Positions 33,742 through 43,874 of a DNA stretch of 64,000 nt are shown here, in pieces; position 1 is the first letter of the stretch, and the number at the start of each line of letters is the position of its first letter. The position numbers and the translations under genes were made by a program. The DNA is from Diphasiastrum complanatum. Taxonomy: Eukaryota > Streptophyta > Lycopodiopsida > Lycopodiales > Lycopodiaceae. The notes below the pieces were generated by a model, which made no database searches, was not told the DNA's origin, and worked only from the letters and a program-made list of their open reading frames with translations. The stretch spans positions 47,429,939-47,493,938 of the forward strand of contig CM055098.1 in the NCBI GenBank assembly GCA_029204225.1, read 5' to 3'.

Positions 33742-34512
33742 ACACTTGATCTTTGATAGCTTCTTCTTGCCACTGGATGTTGCAACTTGTGAGGACTGAT
33801 CCTCACCACCTTCTTTGGCTTTGTCCTTCATGAAGTGTTGTTGTCCTTTTCCCTTGCCTCTTGACTTGCCTCTGATGAAGAGTGCTTTGTCATCTCCACC
33901 ATCTTTCAATGAAAGTCTATTGATCCTCAGCATGTTGTTCTCTTGCCTGCTTTCTTCAACAATGAGAACACCTTGCAGTGTCTCCAAGGATGGAAGATCC
34001 TCCTTGACAGCATAAGTCTGCACAATATTGTCATACTCATCTCTAAGTCCATTCAGGACTACTTGAACAAGTTCAGTGCTCTTAAGAGCATCACCAATAC
34101 TAGCTAACTTTTGATGAAGATCCTTAACTCTCATGACATATGATGAAGCACTCTCATCTACTCTCTGATAGCTTAGAAATATTTGGATTCTAAGTGTAAG
34201 CAATCTAGAAGTATTCTTGATTTCATAGATTGTTTTTAAGGTATCCCAAGCTTCCTTGGCAGTGGTGCATGTATTGATCTCTCTTAACACTTCATTGGTT
34301 ACATTTATTTTAATGAAATGAAGGGCAATTCTGGATCTTTTGTGAAATGCTACAACTTCATTAGGTGCACCAGGTTCTTCTTCAACTCCACTCACAATAT
34401 CCATTACATCTTGTAGAATCAGTAATGATTTCATCCTGATCTTCCACATTGCATAATTGGAAGATGTTAATCTCTCACTTTGCTCCAAGAAATGTGAACC
34501 AGATGAAGACAT
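33742..34512 (-). pseudogene. copia E gag
   Basis: A long frame from the ATG at 34512 with NYAMWKIRMKSLLILQDVMD, EAWDTLKTIYEIKNTSRLL, KDLHQKLASIGDALKSTELV and LPSLETLQGVLIVEESRQEN, the DUF4219/UBN2 gag fold of copia. It ends in a Lys/Gly-rich linker (IRGKSRGKGKGQQ). A frameshift within the zinc knuckle near 33745 breaks the link to pol. About 257 codons are intact, the best preserved part of this element. Confidence 0.9.
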
Positions 34513-35226
34513 CTTCTCTATGAGAAATTCTAGTAATGATAAAAAAATGGAGCTGAAAAGATGTTGCTTACAATCTCAATCTAGGATCTAACATAGATGT
34601 TGATCCAACCTATGAAATCTAGCAACATATGTGAGAACAATTCTCAACACTGAAAATCAATCTATCTTGAATTTGGATCTTGCTTCAATCACAAAAAAGA
34701 AGCACATGCAAGTAAGAAATCTATCTCTCCTACGAGTTTCAAAGTACTGATAAACTCTCTAGGGATTTACTGTCAACTCAAACACAGTAATTTCTATGAA
34801 ATGAAAAGTCTTAGCCTCAGAACACTCACTTCTATCCAATTCTACTTGATTGATACTGAAAATTGATGAAAATTGTGAAAAGAACTTATGTGTGCTCACT
34901 TTGGCATATCCCATGAGTTGAGTACTCTCTCAAACTATCTGATTGCCTAAAACTCTTCTAAAAATAAATCAAATTGATTTAGAAACAAGAGCAACACATT
35001 CTACTCTTCAATACCTATCCAACGAGCTATATAACATCAAATTTTGATCAAATTTAGAGAAGTAACACTTAATGAGGGCTGATTTCACACTGTGAGCTCT
35101 TTGTCCATACAGAGGGCTCTACTAGAGCAGATCAGGCTCGTTTTGATCCACTTATGATCCACAAATAGCTTGTCTCTCGGCAAGTTTGAATCCCTCTCCC
35201 AAATCTAAGTTCTTGCAAGCAAAAAG
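34513..35226. other. Leader-like DNA of copia E, no gene
   Basis: AT-rich with no frame of note. It probably contains the untranslated leader of copia E. I found no GCTCTGATACCA in it, so primer site and LTR are absent. It ends where the gypsy C LTR fragment starts. Confidence 0.4.
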
Positions 35227-35870
35227 CATGCTCTAAAGAACTGTCTTAAAACTATCTTATTCGTCCGTTGCATAATACTTTCCTTCGGCACTCGAATAAC
35301 GACTATCTTTGGTACAGACTAGCACGATCATTGAATAAAGCTGTATGTATACATATGAGATGATAGTCCTTGTCTGAGGAATTGAGTCTTTGATCTGTTT
35401 TCCTGATTGTCACTGACATAAGTTTCTAACGTGCTCTAAAACCATTCGTGTTCTTTAACCATTAATCTGGACTTTAGTTGTTGAGAACTTCTGTCTAGAA
35501 ACGAACAGTTCGCAAACGCGATTAATAAATTGTCTGTACAATCACGAATACATCGAACATTTCTCGACTCTCTGTTGACATCTTAATAGCCAAAGTGTAG
35601 TTTTGTTGTACTACTCTGATAACATCTCATCTGTAGAACGCGTTTCATTCGATTTGATAGAGGCTAGGTTGTTGTTCTGAAATTATTAACATTACATTTC
35701 CCAAACCATAAAAAATATTGGTTACTTTTTAATGTCTGTCGACAACCAGAATAACACTCGAAACCACTTGCCATAATTGTACCAAATACATAACTTTCTA
35801 ACGCTGTCCTCTGTGGGAACGACATTATTTACTATAAAATCTATATTAACCCTATTGGTATAGTACGACA
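35227..35870 (+). repeat. 5' LTR of gypsy C, 5' truncated
   Basis: Matches 50967-51470 of the 3' LTR from CATGCTCTAAAGAACTG to the end TATAGTACGACA. It holds about 125 bp (35350-35480) that are deleted in the 3' LTR. The first half of the LTR is missing. Confidence 0.85.
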
Positions 35871-35882
35871 TATACCAATTTT

Positions 35883-35898
35883 TGGCGCCGTTGCGGGG
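35883..35898 (+). other. Primer binding site, tRNA-Asp type, one base short
   Basis: TGGCGCCGTTGCGGGG matches the complement of tRNA-Asp except for one missing C; 12 nt separate it from the LTR. Confidence 0.8.
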
Positions 35899-36090
35899 AA
35901 TAGTTTAGGAAAGTTATAAGCAATTTCACAAATCCATCTCCATATCTAGTGTATGTCAGAATGAGAATCTAGATTAGAACAATACCGTAAGCTTAGAGAA
36001 GAATTTTTACGAAGACAAAGTGAGAGTACTAGTCGAAGAAATCTAGACGAAATCACTGTCCAGTTACTTGAATTTCTAATTAGCTTTGGT

Positions 36091-37968
36091 ATGGAGGCCC
36101 CTGCTGCACGTTTCACTTCTATATCAAAAATTAAATACGATTATTTTAAAGGGACTTCTTCCAACGATGCAAATAACTATGCCTCATGCGAATAACGAAG
36201 GTACTGACATTAACAAACTATGAATCTTCCCTGGTCTGCTAAGAAAGAAGGTGCGCATTTGGTACAGTCAAGTTGAACCAGGCCATGTAGGAACCTGGTA
36301 CCTGCTGAAAGATGCGTTTTTGAACCAGTTCAGATAAATCGGTTATAAATCAAAAATTCTCGGACGTCTGAATAATGTTCAGAAGAAGAGTAAAGAATCC
36401 CTTCGTAAATATACACAAAAGATTAAAAATCTCATAGGAAAACTAACCGGTGTATATCCTGTTGATATGCAGATCGAATGGTTTTTGGCTGGTTTACCAC
36501 CAAAGATTGATCGGTATTGCAGACAAGGGGACATGACCTCCTTAGCAGCAGTATTAGCTAGTGCCGAAAATTTTGAGACCTCGAAACTAGCACGAAAGCA
36601 TCGATCAACTAAGAAATCTCGAAAGTCGAAGACTAATTCTAGTGACAGTGATGATGATTCTGATTCTGATTCAAGTACCAGTTCTTCAAGTTCGAAATCT
36701 GAAAGCAACGATTCATCAGAATCAGAAGCTGACAAAGGAGAGAGAAAGAATAAACGACGATCCAAACAAAAGGACAACACGAAAGTTGTCGAGGATAAGT
36801 CGTCAACTTCTAAAGATGAAAAGATTTGGAAGAGTAATATGGCTGACCTTAATAAAAAGTTTAATGACTTGAAAGTGCAGATCTCTAAAGTTGTAGATAA
36901 AAGACCGAAAGCGTCTTCTTCCAGCTCAAGAATGTGGTGTACAAAATGTGGAACTTTAGGACACACTAAGGAAGACTGCACCACTATGAATGTCAAATAT
37001 GTTGAAGATCCTACCCAAGAGGTACTTTTTATTTTTCAAAATGATGCGACTACTAACTATGTTCAGGGTACTGCAGCATCAGCCCAGCAGGACAGACCCA
37101 AGTTCGCACCAAGAAGACATAATCCTCTTGAATTTGTTGGACCAGAAAAGTCTCAAACCGCGACTAAACCAGTGTCGGGCAACTGCTATAATTGTAGAGA
37201 GCCAAGACTTTTTTCACCTGACTGTCCTCAGCCACGAAAGCCGATTGGTTATCTATCATTATGCTTGAACTACAAAGAGTCTGGCCACAAGTATCCTGAC
37301 TGCCCTCAGCCGCAGAAGCTGTGACCCAAATATCAGTATGTAGCAACACCAGCTGCTGCAGACTCGAAAGTAAAAGCTTCGACTGATGCTGTTGTGCAGA
37401 GAATTGACATTATTGAAGAAAAATTGGCGAAGACAGAATATCAATCCTGGCCAAGTGACGTGGAGAAATTATTCAAAGTCACAACGAGAAGCAAAAGCTC
37501 CTCGAAACCTGACCAGAAATCTTCGATGAAGCGTAGAAAATCCTCGAAGAAGAAATCTTCTAGCAAGACGACGAATAAATCTACGACTAAAGAAGATCTC
37601 AAAGATGACCCCGACTATGACCACGATGCTGCAAAGTTATTTGCAAACAATATCTCAACAGAGGCGAAAGAAATTATCAACGCTAAACTTCAGTCAGCTG
37701 CTGCAGAGAAGGTGGTCACTTTCGAGGAAGGGGACAACAAAATCACGAAGATGAAATTATCTATTGCTGTTATTGATAAGCCAATCTCGAAATCGAAGAC
37801 GAAGAACTATGACATCGTGACTGATATTCGATCACTTCGTTCAAATATTACTTTTGAGCAGCTGCTGGCAGATAACACTTATTACAGACAGCAACTGAAA
37901 GGTCTTCTGCACCGAAAAAGAAGAAAAAAAAATTTTTGCCAGATGTTGGTGTTCTGTCTATTGATTTA
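36091..37968 (+). pseudogene. Gypsy C gag with multiple zinc-knuckle motifs
   Basis: Likely start MEAPAARFTSISKIKYDYFK at 36091, broken by a deletion and stops near 36190. From about 36370 an open frame runs to 37324 with IKNLIGKLTGVYPVDMQIEW and FLAGLPPKIDRYCRQGDMTS. A Ser/Asp-rich stretch follows at about 36625-36740. It carries one good CCHC knuckle (CTKCGTLGHTKEDC) and two degenerate ones (CYNCREPRLFSPDC; CLNYKESGHKYPDC). After a TGA it continues as a Lys/Ser-rich basic domain (37394-37930). Gag of this size with several knuckles is usual in Athila/Tat elements. Confidence 0.8.
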
Positions 37969-38859
37969 GGTGATCTCGGTGCACTTGAAATTGATATTAC
38001 CATTGCGGAATGCCTGATTGAAAAAGTGCTAATTGACTCTGGTTCCAACATGAACATAATAACAGGAGACACAACTCATGCTTTGGGCTGACTGACATTC
38101 AACCGACACAGCGAAACATCAAGCTAGCTGATTCGACACGACGAAAACCTGTTGGAGAACTTAAGGATGTCACTGTTTACATTCAAGCCAGGCCATTCAC
38201 AATGAATTTCATAGTTATCAAACCACTCGGTTTGTCATCCTATTCTATGCTGATTGGACGACCCTGGCTTTATCAATCAAACGCAAGTGTTCATTGGAAA
38301 TCCAGAGAGCTAAAATTCCAAACTGGTGAAACCAATAATCATGGTAAGCCAGCAAAACAAATAATCACCTGGAGTCGGGACAAATATGAAGGTGAAACGC
38401 CTTTGTCTGACACCAATTTTACATTAGAAGAATCTTCTTATGCCTTAAATGTTTTTTTTAAAGCATTTGACATTGAAGTTTAATATTTCGAATGTTAATG
38501 AGAATGCTGACGAAGAAGAATTATGCGATGCCTGCAACACTGAAGCGGATGTTTCGTATGACGAAATTAATGTTGCAGACATGAACTCGAAAGAGTCTGA
38601 TGATTCAAGTGACGAATCTGAATACGAATTTGGTAACAAGAACCAGGTTGACGACAAGAAAACATCTATGGAGTCAACCACGCACAAAATTCATGGCCAT
38701 ACCAAGGCCAGTATGATAGAAGGTATCATATTACCAGATTCTACTGAACTAATTGAAATTGCACCTGGCAGATTTGTGCATGTTTCAAAGTCACTTGGAG
38801 AATCGGAGTTAGCAAAATTCACTGAACTATTGAAGGAGTATCAAGATGTTTTTGCCTAG
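37930..38859 (+). pseudogene. Gypsy C aspartic protease and linker
   Basis: After a frameshift at an A-run (37921-37932) the frame reads GVLSIDLGDLGALEIDIT and KVLIDSGSNMNIITG, the retropepsin active site. A TGA at about 38088 and a frame change follow, then RPFTMNFIVIKPLGLSSYSM and LIGRPWLYQSNASVHW, the usual retropepsin-like C-terminal half. An acidic linker (38449-38859; ESDDSSDESEYEFG) ends QDVFA before the RT. Confidence 0.8.
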
Positions 38860-40211
38860 TCCCTCGACGATTTGAAGGGTATACCTGCAGAATTCGGAGA
38901 ACACGATATTGATTTTAAAGAAGATGTTGTACCTGTTTGACAGAGACAGTATTGTCTCAATCCTAAGTACTCTCTCATGGTTAAAAACGAACTCAACAAA
39001 CACCTTAAGGCAGGTATAATCTATCCCATTATAAGCAGTGAATGGATTTCACCCATTGTTGTCGTCCCAAAGAAGAAGACTGGCAAAATACGAATATGCC
39101 AGGATTTTCGCAAAGTTAATGTTGTCACAAGGAAGGATCATCATCCTCTGCCCTTCTCTGATTCCATCTTAGATCAGGTTGCTGGTCAGGAGCGTTCAGT
39201 TTCTGTGACGGTTTTTCTGGTTACAATCAAGTTGGAGTGCGGAAGGAGAATCGTTCAAAGACTACATTCACTACGGATTGGGGCACTTATGCCTATAACA
39301 AAATTCCCTTTGGTCTTTGTAACGCTCCAACGACTTTTCAACGAATCATGATGTTAATTTTTGCTGCCTTCCTAAGAACTTTTCTCGAAATATTTATTGA
39401 TGATTTTTGTGTATATAGTGATATAAAGACGCACCTGCAGAAGCTGAAATTAACATTGCAACGGTGTAGAGATACTTGTTTATCCCTTCATCCAGAGAAA
39501 AGTTTTTTCGGTATGAAAGAAGAGATATTACTCGGACACAGAATATCTAACAGAGGAATAGAAGTCAACAAAGATAAAGTCGAGCTTATAAAGAATCTCC
39601 AGATTTCAACCAATTTACGTGAACTAAGAGCTTTTTTAGGACATGTCAACTATTACCGGAGATTTATTCAAAATCATGCTTCTATTGTTGCCTCTCTTAC
39701 ACATCTACTGAAGAAACAAGTGGAATAGAAAACATTCAAAGAACTTAAGCAAAGGTTGATCAATGCTCCTATTTTGAGACCACCCAACTGGGCTATTTTA
39801 TTTCATAGTTATGTGGATGTTTCTGCATTTGCTATTGGCGTCTGTTTAAGCCAGAAGGACAACCAGAAGAAAGATCATCCCATTTACTATGCGAGTCGAC
39901 AGCTTAGTGCATCAGAGAAGAATTATTTGGCTACAAAAAGGGAAGCTCTTGGAATGATTTTCACTGTTAAGAAACTTTGACATTATTTGCTGGGATATGC
40001 ATTTATTTTTCATGTTGATCACTATGCTCTTAAGTATCTTGTAAATAAACCATATTTATCAAGACGAATTGTTCGATGGGTTCTACTTCTACAGGAATTT
40101 ACTTATCAAGTAGAACTTCGCCAAGGAATGTATCATACAAATGCTGATTATCTTTCACGACTCAGCACGAGAAAAATTGAAGAACCTATCAATGATGATT
40201 TTCCAGACTAA
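38860..40211 (+). pseudogene. Gypsy C reverse transcriptase and RNase H
   Basis: RT begins NKHLKAGIIYPIISSEWISP and IVVVPKKKTGKIRICQDFRK. A frameshift near 39205 is followed by FTTDWGTYAYNKIPFGLCNA and the catalytic FLEIFIDDFCVYS, then LHPEKSFFGMKEEILLGHRI and the connection ELRAFLGHVNYYRRFIQNHA. A TAG at 39726 precedes RNase H (YVDVSAFAIGVCLSQKD, YYASRQLSASEKNYLATKRE). Another TGA near 39978 precedes FIFHVDHYALKYLVNKPYLS. Catalytic residues are present but at least four breaks disrupt the frame. Confidence 0.9.
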
Positions 40212-41485
40212 CATTTATTCAAGATTTCATCTACAAATTTGCTATATTATGATATTATTATGTATCTCAAGGATCAGATATATCCGGATGGTTACGATTT
40301 GGAGCAAAAGACAGTTTTTTAATATAAGGTAGCACCTTATACGATTATTAACAATATCTTGTTCAAGCTTGGTGCTAATCATCAACTTCGAAGATGTCTC
40401 GAAACTGAAGACATTAAAAAGAGCGTTAAAGCCTTACACTCAGAAGATGCTGGTGGACATTTTTCTTTGAAAAATATTGTTAATAAGATATTGACTGCCA
40501 AGTATTGGTGGCCAACAATGTTCAAGGATGTATCAAATTTTATTCGTTCATGTGATCCATGCCAGAGATCTGGCAAGCCTACAAAAGCAATGAATTGGTC
40601 GTTGACACCAATCCTGCCTCTTGCGCCATTTGAAAAGTGGCTCATTGACTTTGTCGGTCCAATCAAACCTGTGACTCGACATACGAAATGTCATTATATT
40701 CTAGTTGCAACGGATTATGTTATAAAGAACATTGAAGCAGAGCCGACGAAACAAAACGATGCGAAAATTGTCGCGACGTTCTTATTCAAAAGTATAATCA
40801 CAAGATATGGTTGACCACTTGAACTAGTAAGTGACTGAGGTACTCATTTTCTAAATGACACGATACGGTTGCTGACAACCTATTTTCTGATCAAACACAG
40901 AAAAACTACATTGTATAATCCAAAAGCAAATGGGTTGACAGAAAGAGCTTGTGGAATTTTATGTAAGATCCTGAACAAAATTACTATTGCACATGCAACG
41001 GATTGGGATCAGAAACTACCATCAGTTCTCTGGGCTTATCGCAACACAGAGAAAATCACGACAAAGCAGACACCATATTTTCTTATGTATGGTATGCATC
41101 CTATTTTGCCAATTGAATTTGAGGTGAAAACTTTTCGTATTCAAGCTCAACGAACAGATGCAGAATGTATAAACGAAAGGTTGACTAATATTGAAGAACT
41201 AGTTGAAGCTCGTGTGACTTCAGAAAAATTAACGAAGGAAATCCAGGAACAAAGAAAGAAGAAGTATGACAGTCATATCAGGAAATGTGATCTGAAAGCT
41301 GATGACTTTGCACTGATATATGAAAGTTGACATCAAAAGTTTTTCAAAAAACTCCATATGAGATGGCTTGGACCGTATAAAGTCATAGAGGGTGTTTGAC
41401 AATGGTTCTGTGCAACTTCAATCACTTGAAGGTGAATTGTTACCTACACGTATTAATGGGTCCAGACTAAAGAAATACTACCTTT
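40212..41485 (+). pseudogene. Gypsy C integrase
   Basis: The H2C2 zinc region is HSEDAGGHFSLKN with CDPCQRSGK. The core has EKWLIDFVGPIKPVTRH (first Asp), LELVSD followed by a TGA (second Asp) and NPKANGLTERACG (Glu). The usual post-core sequence VLWAYRNTEKITTKQTPYFL follows, then a Lys-rich helix. After a TGA at 41330 comes MRWLGPYKVIEG, a C-terminal SH3-like segment as in Athila/Tat. Stops lie at about 40812 and 40837. The same domain occurs in copy C2 at 58.2-58.9 kb. Confidence 0.9.
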
Positions 41486-42343
41486 GACCAGAATTTTTTT
41501 ATTTTTTTTATTCTTATCATTTTCTAGTATTTTTTTGGAATTAATCGCGAATTTTTTTTATCTTTTCTAATATTTTTTGCGACTTTTCTTTTATCTTTTC
41601 TAGAAATTTTCGTGAAATTTTCTACCACCTTCCAACCTTTTTCATAATGTCTTGTGAAATTTTCAGAATTTTTCTTGACTTCTCTCAATCTTTCAATATA
41701 ATTTTTAAAGCATTTTCGAGAATTTTTCGTGACACTAAATTTGTTAATCAAATTTTCGTAAATTATTTTTGAGAATTTTTCTAGGTTCTTTTCTAGCATT
41801 TTCTCCAGTTTTTCGAGAAATTTTCTAGTATGTTGCTAAAATTTTCGAGAAATTTTCGTGAGTTTCTATATCATTTGTTTTAGGATCTTGTGAGAAAGTT
41901 TCGCGAAACTTTCTAGAATCTTTCTAGCATATTTTTGAGAATCTCTTGACCTACTTTTTGTATTCCTCCATTAAAGATGATGGCCACGTGATCATCATTT
42001 TTTACACGTGTGTACGCTCACATATCAAAACAGATATTGTTTCTTCTTAATTTAATTTTTTCTTTTCACAAACGGTCTTCCGTCATTAAAGATCGATATG
42101 TCAAATTATAGTTTCAAACACTGAGCCATGCACGTCCTCCATAAATGGAAGTGACAGATGTCATGTCACCATGACACGTCATCATCCCATCCACACCACT
42201 ACTACATATCAGAGCTATTTTCCATTTTCTTCCTTACACTTTCGGCCTGCGAGCTTATGCTTTCTGCACTTATTCTCTTTGCGATCAAAGCTCACTCATA
42301 CGAACTATTGCGATCTACGGAACTGTCGTCAAACATTTGACCA
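41486..42343 (+). promoter_or_regulatory. Post-pol spacer: TTTC/GAA repeat array and possible promoter
   Basis: From about 41500 to 41950 the sequence is a degenerate array of TTTTCTAG, GAAATTTTCG and AGAATTTTTC phrases, so GAA and TTC blocks recur every few bases as in heat-shock-element arrays. Beyond it are ACACGTGT (42003), TGACACGTCA (about 42172) and a TATA-like CATAAATGG (about 42140), ahead of the ORF start at 42344. A promoter for the post-pol ORF is an inference. Confidence 0.35.
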
Positions 42344-42609
42344 ATGGCTTCCGGATCAAGTTCTAGTTCTACCATCATTTGGAAAGCATGCGCAGGAATC
42401 CGCCTGGTATCCATCCAGTCTTATTTGGATCAATGCAGGTTGGGTGATCTGAAAGTTGATACTTCTATAATCTTATCTGAAGTCAGCACGGAATTTGTGA
42501 ACTCCATCCACTCAATCTCTGAGGTGGACTTTAAAGTTCATGTGCGAGGCCAATTCTTCACTATCACTGAAGACCTGTTCTGCACAGCCCTCGGGTTACC
42601 TTTCGATGG
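42344..42609 (+). pseudogene. Gypsy C post-pol ORF, 5' part, cut by element H
   Basis: Starts MASGSSSSSTIIWKACAGIR and continues LVSIQSYLDQCRLGDLKVDT, SEVDFKVHVRGQFFTITEDL and FCTALGLPFDG, where element H is inserted at 42609. The Ser-rich start resembles the ORF at 3827. I recognise no family. Position between integrase and 3' LTR is that of the env-like ORF of Athila, but no signal peptide is seen here. Confidence 0.5.
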
Positions 42610-43860
42610 TGTAGTGCAAGCATCCCAAAGGGAGCCGGGAACCACGACTTAGCTTCCCAGCCTTCAACTCTTGCCATCCAAACCCACTTGACATACAAGC
42701 AGCCAACTCGCCAACAATGATCAGACTTAACCAACTTGAAGTTTCGAAAACCAACATTGAGATCCAACCTGGCGCCATGCCAGATCGGGGGTCCCGACGT
42801 GGGTAACTTCCCTCCAAGCAAGCCGCCCGACATACATCAAACTTGACCAACTCGAAGCTTCGTTACAAACGAGTAATATCCATTCCAAGCAAGCGGTCTG
42901 ACTTACATCAGACTTAACCAACTAAAAGTTTCATCACGAGCGCTGGAAGCCAACCTGGCGCCACGCCAGGCTGGATAGCCATAAACAGGTAACTTCCACC
43001 CAAGCAAGCCATCCAACTCAGCCGACAGGTTAGAGCCCGTTCCCCACGAGCTTAATCCATTCACGTTCATGCAAGGAACACTCAGAACCACAAGCCGCGA
43101 CAGATATGGAAACAACCAGTTCCTGGACCAAATGGTCCCGACAGCATACCGCTGGCGCCACAGACCGAATGGTCCCGACGGCATACCGTTGGCGTCCCGG
43201 AATACGACCCTCAGCTATGTGCCAACTTAAAAATTTGGAAGCGGCCTTACAACTGGCGCTTTTACCGAACACTGAAATCCAGAAGGTAATCAGAGTCAGT
43301 TTGAGAAAAATCCCACTTTATTGATAAATCTGAGAAGGTTACATTTCAAATGTGTGACCGACCCTAGTCTCCGGGGCGCTAGCATGCCAAGGCAAGAGCC
43401 ATGACAACATTCCAACAAGGGAGGCTGAGACTTGGTTGGAGCTCGTCCTGAGTCACAACTCGCACTCCCCTATAGTATTGGTGTGATTCGGCACCCCCCC
43501 CCCCCCCTCATACCAAGCACTCTATCCAAGCTGGTAAAGCACATTTTTCTCTCTCTAGGATTTTCTCTTTCTAGAAAGTCATTTTCTCTCTCTAGATTTT
43601 ATTGATCCCCAGGCTTCCTTTAATCATGCCTAGATCGTGTGAGGTGATTGCACATCGATCTGAGCTCTTTGGACTCCGCTAGAACCGATCAAAGATTTTC
43701 AGCCATAAGAACTTGGCGCCGGCTGGATTCTGGTCACAGTGGCGCCGGGAGCGGTGTCGGCGCCGTTGGAGCCGGGAACAGCAGGGGCACTGCTGGCGCC
43801 GGGGACATAGCTTGCGCCAATGGTGCCGGAAGTAAAGCTTGTAAAGGTAGCTTTACAACA
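42610..43860 (-). repeat. Left (3') LTR of element H
   Basis: 1,251 bp, forward strand TGTAGTGCAAGC to CTTTACAACA. It contains a 14-base C run (43494-43507), TTGATTATG-free AT-poor DNA, and a GC-rich block full of GGCGCC (43709-43830). Confidence 0.92.
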
Positions 43861-43874
43861 TCCACCCCACCTTT
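43861..43874 (-). other. Polypurine tract of element H
   Basis: Minus strand AAAGGTGGGGTGGA directly precedes the 3' LTR start TGTTGTAAAGC. Confidence 0.7.

Larger units (their letters stand above)
32405..34512 (-). mobile_element. Ty1/copia element E, reverse strand, gag to integrase
   Basis: Gag, zinc knuckle, protease, GAG-pre-integrase and integrase are in order on the minus strand; RT, RNase H and both LTRs are missing. It is cut in the integrase tail by the family F LTR. Its gag and protease are closest to those of copia D at 61.9-63.7 kb, so both belong to one lineage. Confidence 0.85.

Noticed and set aside
36379-36996. 205-codon minus-strand frame
   Set aside because: It is antisense to the Ser/Asp-rich gag of gypsy C, whose codon bias opens the other strand.
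41524-41799. 91-codon Lys/Asn-rich frame on the minus strand
   Set aside because: Its composition comes from the TTTTC/GAAA array; no domain and no start context.
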